A stretch of 18,887 nt of DNA from Clostridia bacterium (GTDB lineage Bacteria; Bacillota; Clostridia; Oscillospirales; CAG-382): assembly GCA_017560285.1 (NCBI GenBank), contig JAFYOG010000234.1, positions 1 through 18,887 on the forward strand, in the 5' to 3' direction. The notes beneath the pieces were generated by a model. That model saw nothing but the letters and a program-made list of their open reading frames with translations. It was not told the DNA's origin and searched no databases. Shown piece by piece: positions 14,066 through 18,887 of the stretch. Made by a program: the position numbers and the translations under genes. Position 1 is the stretch's first letter, and each line of letters opens with the position of its first letter.

Positions 14066-14293
14066 TCAATCGTCATTTATAGGGCATTTTATAGAATAAT
14101 AACAGCGAGGATAATCTTCTCCCCAATGAGGACAATCCGTATATCCGCAGCTACTTCCTAAACTTCTGCATTTTCGACACCAAGATTGTGGCATAGTTCC
14201 ACCATAACGATATCCAAATTCATCTTCAATGTCATTTCTTCCGTATGCGGTTCTTCCACATACTGGGCACTCAGCCATTTCAAAATGTGGCAT
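14066..14293 (-). CDS. Small eight-cysteine zinc-ribbon protein
   Basis: 75 residues, with GGAGG 8 bases before the ATG at 14293. Cysteines lie at 9, 12, 39, 42, 49, 54, 64 and 70. CPVC and CRKC form one clear zinc-ribbon pair, and CGYTDC plus the last two may form a second site. The protein is Tyr/Trp/Gly rich and ends in NDD. It sits 15 bp after the methyltransferase stop and just before the ATPase gene, so all are cotranscribed. No family name is recognised. It could be a partner, inhibitor or nucleic-acid sensor of the OLD-like protein, but that rests on position only. Confidence 0.8.
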   Translation of the reverse strand: MPHFEMAECPVCGRTAYGRNDIEDEFGYRYGGTMPQSWCRKCRSLGSSCGYTDCPHWGEDYPRCYYSIKCPINDD

Positions 14294-14308
14294 AATTAAA
14301 TCCTCCTA

Positions 14309-15055
14309 TTATTTTCTAAATACAAATAAATATTCGTGCGCGATTAACAAAAAGTTGTATTTTACACTGTTAGTTTTCCAATAGCCTGTCGCTTTGCAGT
14401 TGTGTTGTTCTTTGATGATAAGTTCTTTTAATTTGAATCCTGCATCCTCGAAAATTCGCATAACGTCAAAAGACATTGGTATCATGTGTCCTTTTTGACG
14501 TGTATCGCCCATAAGAACAGCACAGAATTTGTCTTTTTTCAAAACACGATGGCTTTCCGAGGCAACTTTTTTCATTTCCTCAAGAAAATCTTTCACCTTT
14601 AACAAAGATAAATCTTCGGGAATATCTTCACTGTATTGAATAATATCAGCATACGGCGGATGGGTACAAATAAGGTCTACGCTGTTATCGGGAACGAAAT
14701 CAAGGTTTCGTGCATCGCCTTTATGAAGATACACTTTGCCGTCTGCCCCTTCGTGCTCGAAATCAGTTTTTTCTTTGCAACGAGCAAGTGCTACATCATT
14801 AACATCTACACCGATAATATTTCGGTTGAGAAGTTTGGCTTCTACAAGGGTAGTACCGCCACCTGCAAATTGGTCGAGGACCAAATCGTTTTCTTTTGAA
14901 TAACGAAGCAGAATATTGCGCGGAATATACGGAGACCAATTCCCACGCCATTTAGCATCGTGGGTAGCCCAATCCCCACGTTTAGGGAACGACCAGTGTG
15001 TAGTCATTTCTAACTCAAAATCATCAGGTTCCCATTTTGTAATTTTCTTTGACAT
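14309..15055 (-). CDS. Second DNA methyltransferase of the restriction-modification operon
   Basis: 248 residues. SAM-binding motif I is LVLDQFAGGGTTLVEA (about 58-73), followed by IIGVDVN. The catalytic motif is THPPY (131-135), a TSPPY/DPPY-type amino-methyltransferase motif for N6-adenine or N4-cytosine. Motif I comes before the catalytic motif. The known partner DpnA has the opposite order, so this is not a DpnA orthologue. The start ATG overlaps the endonuclease stop by one base (TAATG), showing translational coupling. It probably gives a second protecting methylation, or methylation of a DNA form the first enzyme misses. Target base and site cannot be read from the sequence. Confidence 0.88.
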   Translation of the reverse strand: MSKKITKWEPDDFELEMTTHWSFPKRGDWATHDAKWRGNWSPYIPRNILLRYSKENDLVLDQFAGGGTTLVEAKLLNRNIIGVDVNDVALARCKEKTDFEHEGADGKVYLHKGDARNLDFVPDNSVDLICTHPPYADIIQYSEDIPEDLSLLKVKDFLEEMKKVASESHRVLKKDKFCAVLMGDTRQKGHMIPMSFDVMRIFEDAGFKLKELIIKEQHNCKATGYWKTNSVKYNFLLIAHEYLFVFRK

Positions 15056-15936
15056 TACTTAAAAACCTCGTTGATAATACCATCTTCCAAATCTTTAATG
15101 TTGTATATGTGTTCCATAATATCAAAAGTTTCTTCAAGGTTGTTTCTTGCACTTGTCCAACCTTTTCCGTCGGTAAACCAAACAAACGTAAAACCGTCAA
15201 TTTCTTTCGTTTCCCACGCAAGCGTTTTATAACTACGTGCAGTTTCATTTAGTTTACTACCGCCACTTCCATAGAAATTGGTTTCGATACCGTAAATCAT
15301 ATTTGGCGTCTTAACGACAAAATCAAAGCGTTTTTCCGTCTTGCCTTGATTAGAAATAGCTGACAAGTCTATGCCCCATTTGTCTGTAATTTGGTGGATA
15401 TACGCTTCCTTAAAGTAGTTCACATCTTTAACAAAACCTGCTTTTTGAATAAAGCCTTCGACCAAATTTTCCATTAAGTGCCCACCGCGATTTTTGCGAC
15501 CATTGGAATCCAAACCTGTTTCAATACCTGTTGCGTAGTCAACCAAGTTGTTTACGATATGATTTTCTAACAAATCAAACAGTCCTGTTTTTCGCATAAA
15601 ATAGGCATACTGTTCGGCACTTTCAGAGTTATGACTATTAGGGCAGTATCTGCCATAATCAAAAATATATTTAATGCCGCCATTTTCATCTTGACAATAT
15701 ATTTCATTGGCGCGAACTGCCAAGAGAAGCGGGATACATTTCAATACTTCGGGATATTTTCTTATTAAATTTTCAAAATCTGCTTCGATATTTTTAGAGC
15801 CAATCAAAGAATTCAAAATATTAAGTTCAACCTTGATGTTGTCTACATTTCGGTGAACCTTTTCAAAATCTATGTAATAGCCATAATCAGCAATGCTATC
15901 ACGAAAGCCTGATAACCATTCGTTGAAATTTCTCAT
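15055..15936 (-). CDS. dpnII: Type II restriction endonuclease, DpnII family (GATC)
   Basis: 293 residues, close in length and sequence to R.DpnII as I recall it. Shared blocks are LNIxNSLIGSKNI near residue 40, NLVDYATGIETG, DSNGRKNRGG near 150, KRFDFVVK and the closing SKLNETARSYK and WFTDGKGW. DpnII/MboI enzymes cut unmethylated GATC. The likely catalytic pair is Asp in KRFDFV with Glu in GIETNF, an E-x-N variant of the PD-(D/E)xK motif. GGAGG is 6-8 bases before the ATG at 15934-15936. It lies 11 bp after dpnM, so protection is made first. I have high confidence in the family and good confidence in GATC. Confidence 0.93.
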   Translation of the reverse strand: MRNFNEWLSGFRDSIADYGYYIDFEKVHRNVDNIKVELNILNSLIGSKNIEADFENLIRKYPEVLKCIPLLLAVRANEIYCQDENGGIKYIFDYGRYCPNSHNSESAEQYAYFMRKTGLFDLLENHIVNNLVDYATGIETGLDSNGRKNRGGHLMENLVEGFIQKAGFVKDVNYFKEAYIHQITDKWGIDLSAISNQGKTEKRFDFVVKTPNMIYGIETNFYGSGGSKLNETARSYKTLAWETKEIDGFTFVWFTDGKGWTSARNNLEETFDIMEHIYNIKDLEDGIINEVFK

Positions 15937-15947
15937 TTATATCCTCC

Positions 15948-17021
15948 TTAAAAGTTGCTAATAAGCAACTCTTTAATTTTACCTCTTGCTTCAGCGTTGC
16001 TGTTAATCATTCGGGTTGCTTCTACCCGTTTGATTTTATGAGCCGAATAAATGTTATCGAAGAAATCGTCTTCGACATTTGAGTTCTTGGGGTCGGAGTT
16101 GCTAATTACAACTTTTGCGCCCTTTTTATGCATATCATCTACGAAACGTGCAAGTTCAATTTGTGCTTCATCATTAAACAAATTCTCTGTATATGCGGTA
16201 AAGCTCGCTGTATCTGTTATCGGTCTGTAAGGCGGGTCGAAATACACAAATGTATTTTCATCAATGAAGCTTGCAGCTTCTCTATAATCTCCACAAACGA
16301 TGGTAACGTTTTGCAATTTTTCCGAAACCGCGCGAAGATTTTTTTCGTCGCAAATCATAGGATTTTTGTATGAACCCATAGGAACGTTAAAAAGTCCTTT
16401 TTTGTTCACTCGGAACAAACCATTGAAACAAGTTTTATTTAAGAAAATCATCAAAGCAGCTTTTTCAATGTTTATATTTTCGTTGCCGTTTACTTTCAAA
16501 TCATTAAAGCGTTCGCGTTTTTCATTGTAATAAACTTTGCGGCCATCAGAATCCAACGCAATGAATTCATTTTGCATTGTATGAAGACTTTTCACTAATG
16601 CGTCAATATCATCACGAATAATGCGATACGTGTTGATGAGTTCGGCATTTATATCACTAATATAAATTTCTTCCAAATCATATTTGCTTAGTATGTCAAA
16701 TAACACCGCACCGCCACCAACGAATGGTTCGGCATATTTTGTAATACGGCCATTTGCGAAAGGATAATATTTTTCTATTTCTTTAAGAAGCTGCCCCTTG
16801 CCGCCAGCCCATTTCAAAAAAGGCTTGACGGTTTTTTCTTCGGTCTTGTTGTAACGTGTACTTCTCGCATCTTCGGGTTTTTGGGCATCAATAGGAATGA
16901 TCCACATATTACCAAGAGTTGCAACATCCGTTATACGATTTTCTTTACACAAAGTCAAAACTCGTCTGTGCGAAATGTTCCATTTTTCCGCCGCTTCGCT
17001 TGCAGTCATATATGCTAACAT
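15948..17021 (-). CDS. dpnM: DpnM-type D12 adenine methyltransferase with N-terminal HTH
   Basis: 357 residues from ATG 17021 (AGGGGAG 7 bases upstream); a longer ORF to 17093 has no ribosome site. Residues 1-50 are a helix-turn-helix domain of excisionase/MerR type: MTASEAAEKWNISHRRVLTLCKENRI, then a LGNMWIIP wing. The methyltransferase then begins with FLKWAGGKGQL (68-78) and AEPFVGGGAVLF (97-108), and the catalytic DPPY is near 263 in FVYFDPPYRPI. This is the alpha-type, Dam-like class, which makes N6-methyladenine in GATC and protects against the adjacent endonuclease. The extra HTH is not part of classical DpnM. It may let the enzyme repress its own operon, as some methyltransferases do, giving the endonuclease delay needed on entering a new host. 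Confidence 0.92.
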   Translation of the reverse strand: MLAYMTASEAAEKWNISHRRVLTLCKENRITDVATLGNMWIIPIDAQKPEDARSTRYNKTEEKTVKPFLKWAGGKGQLLKEIEKYYPFANGRITKYAEPFVGGGAVLFDILSKYDLEEIYISDINAELINTYRIIRDDIDALVKSLHTMQNEFIALDSDGRKVYYNEKRERFNDLKVNGNENINIEKAALMIFLNKTCFNGLFRVNKKGLFNVPMGSYKNPMICDEKNLRAVSEKLQNVTIVCGDYREAASFIDENTFVYFDPPYRPITDTASFTAYTENLFNDEAQIELARFVDDMHKKGAKVVISNSDPKNSNVEDDFFDNIYSAHKIKRVEATRMINSNAEARGKIKELLISNF

Positions 17022-17043
17022 TTTAAATCTCCCCTTTAAGATC

Positions 17044-17072
17044 ATTATATTCCAAATCTCGAACAATAGCAA
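17044..17072 (-). promoter_or_regulatory. Leftward promoter of the defence operon
   Basis: On the minus strand TTGCTA (17067-17072) and TATAAT (17044-17049) are 17 bp apart, 23 bp before the dpnM start. All five defence genes read from it with gaps of 28 bp or less, so they probably form one transcript. Confidence 0.65.
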
Positions 17073-17090
17073 TACCATTTTTAAAAAACG

Positions 17091-17102
17091 CAAAAATTTT
17101 TG
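17091..17102. promoter_or_regulatory. Palindrome between divergent defence promoters
   Basis: CAAAAATTTTTG is a perfect 12-bp palindrome midway between the leftward operon promoter and the rightward WYL-regulator promoter. It is a candidate operator for the WYL protein or the DpnM HTH, though an A/T palindrome can arise by chance. Confidence 0.35.
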
Positions 17103-17157
17103 TGAGCTTGCCTATTGGCGTGACTTATTTGACTGTGTAGAAGTGTGTTTTTGAAAG

Positions 17158-17186
17158 TTGTATTTTATAAAAACATGTGCTATACT
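17158..17186 (+). promoter_or_regulatory. Promoter of the WYL regulator gene
   Basis: TTGTAT (17158-17163) and TATACT (17181-17186) are 17 bp apart, 29 bp before the ATG at 17216. The -35 is weak (4 of 6 bases match). Confidence 0.6.
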
Positions 17187-17215
17187 GTTTTCAAACCACA
17201 TCACGGAGAGCGAAC

Positions 17216-18241
17216 ATGAGCAAATCAAAATCAGATGCAACAGCTGGCGAAAGACGATATCTTATATACGATTATCTAATAAAAAACACTTGGGAAGGGC
17301 ACACCAAAACGTTCACGCAGATTTTTGAGTATTTGAAAAATCATTACGACATTGATGAGGTCAACGCCAAAACATTTTATGCAGATTTAGCCGTTCTCCA
17401 AGGCAATGTATTCGGGCTAATGCTTCAATACGATCCAAAGAACCATGGTTATTGGGTTCAAAATCCGATGTTCAGCAGAGATGAGTTGCGCTGGATGGTT
17501 GACAGCATTCAGGCCTCCAAGTTCTTAACCCAAAAGAAAGCTGATGAGATTACAGAAAAAATCCGTAATTGGGCAAGCGAAGAAGACCAAATTGCACTTC
17601 GCCGCCCCGCGTTTGTTTCGAACCGTGTGCGCAACATGAACGAAAGCGTTGTCGAGGAATCGACAATAATTTACGAGGCGATCTCCAGCAACAGAAAAAT
17701 TTCGTTCAGATATTTTCACCGCACTCCCGATAGACGAAATCCCTTGAGATATTCCAAAGCCGGCAATCGAGTTGTGGTTAGTCCGTTTGCGCTGTTGTGG
17801 GATAATGGCAATTATTACATGTACGGTTTTAATTCGAATTTGAAAAAATTTATGACCTATCGTGTTGACCGAATGGACGCCATCAAGCTTGATGAGCTCG
17901 GCCGCGAAGGTATAGAAGAATACAACCAAAAGAACGTAACACATCGCAAAGCGGTTGTATTTGATATGTATCACGGCGATGCGCACAGAATCACTTTGCA
18001 TTGTCATAACACTATCATGGATGCAATCATCGACCAATTCGGGAACAACAATTTAATTGCACCAATAGACGAAACGCATTTCAAAATAATGGTTTCTGTG
18101 GAGTTAAGTCCGCCGTTTTATGCTTGGGTTTCTACTTTTGGTAAAAAAATTAAGATTGTTGACCCAGATGAAGCGGTTGACGGTATGAAAAAGTTCTTGC
18201 AAAAAGCATGTGAAATGTACGAAGAAAAAGGAGAGAAGTAA
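17216..18241 (+). CDS. WYL-domain transcriptional regulator
   Basis: 341 residues from ATG 17216 (CGGAGAG about 7 bases upstream); an upstream ATG at 17177 lacks a ribosome site. The N-terminus is a winged-helix domain (YLIYDYLIKNTWEGHTKTFTQ...AKTFYADLAVLQ, about 14-65). The WYL domain follows (about 145-230), with ISFRYF, VVVSPFALLWDNGNYYMYG and FMTYRVDRMDAIKL. A C-terminal WCX-like part (RKAVVFDMYHGDAHRITLHC to the end) completes the layout. WYL proteins bind nucleic-acid or nucleotide ligands and often repress defence islands (the BrxR/CapW group). Divergent transcription from the DpnII/OLD operon fits that role. Confidence 0.9.
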   Translation: MSKSKSDATAGERRYLIYDYLIKNTWEGHTKTFTQIFEYLKNHYDIDEVNAKTFYADLAVLQGNVFGLMLQYDPKNHGYWVQNPMFSRDELRWMVDSIQASKFLTQKKADEITEKIRNWASEEDQIALRRPAFVSNRVRNMNESVVEESTIIYEAISSNRKISFRYFHRTPDRRNPLRYSKAGNRVVVSPFALLWDNGNYYMYGFNSNLKKFMTYRVDRMDAIKLDELGREGIEEYNQKNVTHRKAVVFDMYHGDAHRITLHCHNTIMDAIIDQFGNNNLIAPIDETHFKIMVSVELSPPFYAWVSTFGKKIKIVDPDEAVDGMKKFLQKACEMYEEKGEK

Positions 18242-18256
18242 TCGCTTCTCTCCTTT
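18227..18256 (+). terminator. Terminator overlapping the WYL gene stop
   Basis: AAAGGAGAGAAG (18227-18238) pairs perfectly with CTTCTCTCCTTT (18245-18256), with the TAA stop in the 6-nt loop, followed by CGTTT. Confidence 0.85.
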
Positions 18257-18496
18257 CGTTTGACGTTGAACGATATTCAGATTTGTTCGAAGACGTTCGA
18301 AGATGTTGGCAAAGAGCCGATAAGAGCCGAAGTCTTTTGGAAAGAGTTGCAAAGACTTATTGACAAACGCAAAGAATCATGATAGAATCCCAACAACCAA
18401 ATCGTGTTATATATTTCGTAAAAACATAAGTCGTGTTACATGATGCGACAAAAACACTATAAAAGCCTTGCGGCGCAAGGGTTTTGGCGCGTGATT
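18257..18496. repeat. Right-end region of the element with phased repeats
   Basis: No gene lies in this stretch. GTTCGAAGAY is a 10-bp tandem repeat (18285-18304). AAGAGCCGA recurs at a 10-bp interval (about 18312 and 18322). AAGTCTTT/AAAGACTT is inverted (18330-18358). ATCGTGTTAT (18401-18410) and GTCGTGTTAC (18430-18439) resemble the ATCGTGTAAC motif at the left end. This looks like the right recombination arm. Confidence 0.6.
18461..18485 (+). terminator. Terminator at the right end of the element
   Basis: AAAA-G-CCTTGC, GGC loop, GCAAGG-G-TTTT: a symmetrical hairpin with stem 18466-18471 / 18475-18480. It lies 12 bp before the right attachment repeat and could insulate the element from the chromosome in both directions. 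Confidence 0.65.
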
Positions 18497-18560
18497 GATT
18501 GGAAATCGTGTAACCCTTAACGGGGTTCGAGAGTTCGAATCTCTCCTTCCCCGCCAAACA
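18497..18560 (+). repeat. Right attachment repeat (attR), tRNA-Ser 3' remnant
   Basis: This copy of the tRNA-Ser 3' part runs from the anticodon loop through CCA and AAACA, with no 5' half. It is not a tRNA gene. C18550 replaces T6719; paired with the chromosomal 5' half it would give an A-C mismatch in the acceptor stem, so the copy has drifted or came from another allele. Confidence 0.92.
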
Positions 18561-18775
18561 AAAATACCCCCCAAAAGGGTGGTAATTTTGTTTGGCTTCG
18601 GGAAAGATTCGAAGGGCGTAAGCCAAACAGTCCGGGGGACTGTTTGGGTAGCCCAGCGGAGTGGACGGTGTTCGTGAGCAGAATGGAATTCTGCGGAAGA
18701 ACACAACGGACACGTAGGAATCTCTCCTTCCGTGGCATCAGCCACAAAGAGATTCGAAGGGCAGAAAGCGGCACT
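18535..18775. repeat. Cluster of hairpins and mirrored tRNA T-arm pieces beyond attR
   Basis: TTCGAATCT (18535-18543) pairs with AGATTCGAA (18605-18613), enclosing GCCAAACAAAA.../...TTTTGTTTGGC (18553-18572 / 18577-18596). CCAAACAGTCC-GGG-GGACTGTTTGG is perfect (18623-18647). GCAGAA/TTCTGC lies inside GTTC/GAAC (about 18669-18704). GAATCTCT (18718-18725) pairs with AGAGATTC (18748-18755) around GTGGC-ATCA-GCCAC. No coding capacity is credible. Confidence 0.75.
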
Positions 18776-18790
18776 ATTTTAGCATAGCCC

Positions 18791-18819
18791 TTGACTACAA
18801 ATGAAAATACTGCTATACT
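18791..18819 (+). promoter_or_regulatory. Promoter of the gene at the right edge
   Basis: TTGACT (18791-18796) and TATACT (18814-18819) are 17 bp apart, 32 bp before the ATG at 18852. Confidence 0.78.
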
Positions 18820-18851
18820 TTAATTAAGTAAAAACCAAAGGAGTGCAATTT

Positions 18852-18887
18852 ATGGCAAAGACTATTAACGACGTTTTGGCGATTATA
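18852..18887 (+). CDS. Start of an unidentified gene, cut by the window edge
   Basis: ATG 18852 follows AAAGGAG by 8 bases and has a good promoter upstream. The first 12 codons read MAKTINDVLAII. It lies outside the element and so belongs to the chromosome. Too little is present for a family call. Confidence 0.75.
   Translation, partial: MAKTINDVLAII

Larger units (their letters stand above)
6666..18560. mobile_element. Integrated genetic element in tRNA-Ser, about 11.9 kb
   Basis: The element is bounded by a 64-bp direct repeat of the tRNA-Ser 3' part. An integrase gene lies just inside the left end. It carries a recombination/regulation half (integrase, paralog pair, winged-helix protein, GIY-YIG nuclease, Cro-like repressor, resolvase) and a defence half (DpnII-type restriction-modification, zinc-ribbon and OLD-like ATPase, WYL regulator). 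No relaxase, type IV secretion, terminase or capsid gene is visible. It is therefore neither an obvious conjugative element nor a complete prophage. A mobilisable island or phage satellite is possible. Confidence 0.9.

Noticed and set aside
14309..15055. Orthologue of DpnA, the second methyltransferase of classical DpnII systems
   Set aside because: DpnA has its catalytic DPPY motif before the SAM motif; this protein has the reverse order and THPPY, so it belongs to another class.
6666..18560. Conjugative element or complete prophage
   Set aside because: No relaxase, coupling protein, secretion, terminase, portal, capsid, tail, holin or lysin gene is visible among the ORFs.

Overview
The window is a low-to-mid GC Firmicutes chromosome, most likely a gut-type clostridial spore former. 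The evidence is strong GGAGG ribosome sites, consensus sigma-A promoters, a YtvI-like sporulation membrane protein, and a CotH kinase gene with VTC and DUF4956 partners. An integrated mobile element of about 11.9 kb interrupts it, lying between two copies of the 3' part of a tRNA-Ser(GGA) gene (6666-6729 and 18497-18560; 63 of 64 bases match).

Left chromosomal flank (1-6634): the tail of an unidentified gene, a DUF1667 cysteine-motif protein, then the set CotH / VTC polyphosphate polymerase / DUF4956. A strong terminator follows, then an unusual 200-bp array of small hairpins separated by GATAT linkers, and a leftward AI-2E/YtvI-family permease. The tRNA-Ser gene has a perfect TTGACA-17-TATAAT promoter.

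Element, recombination and core genes (6635-12262): a tyrosine integrase sits just inside the tRNA. It is preceded by three ATCGTGTAAC repeats that copy part of the tRNA attachment core. Next come a 344-bp repeat-rich gap and two adjacent paralogous genes of unknown function. An operon of three genes follows: a small ORF, a winged-helix protein and a GIY-YIG nuclease. The first and third contain in-frame TAG codons (one and two) but no other lesions. The three TAGs could be Gln codons in a TAG-recoded system or nonsense mutations. A Cro/cI-like repressor then faces a divergent small gene across a regulatory region with three evenly spaced operator-like sites and two matched promoters. A small serine resolvase ends this half.

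Element, defence cargo (12310-18241): one leftward operon encodes an HTH-fused DpnM-type adenine methyltransferase, a DpnII (GATC) endonuclease, a second DNA methyltransferase, an 8-cysteine zinc-ribbon protein and an OLD-like ATPase/TOPRIM protein. A WYL-domain regulator is transcribed divergently and probably controls it. No relaxase, conjugation, capsid or terminase gene is visible, so the element is an integrative genomic island, possibly a phage-satellite type.

Right flank (18561-18887): past the attachment repeat the chromosome holds a dense run of hairpins, some mirroring the tRNA T-arm, then a promoter and the first 12 codons of a rightward gene.
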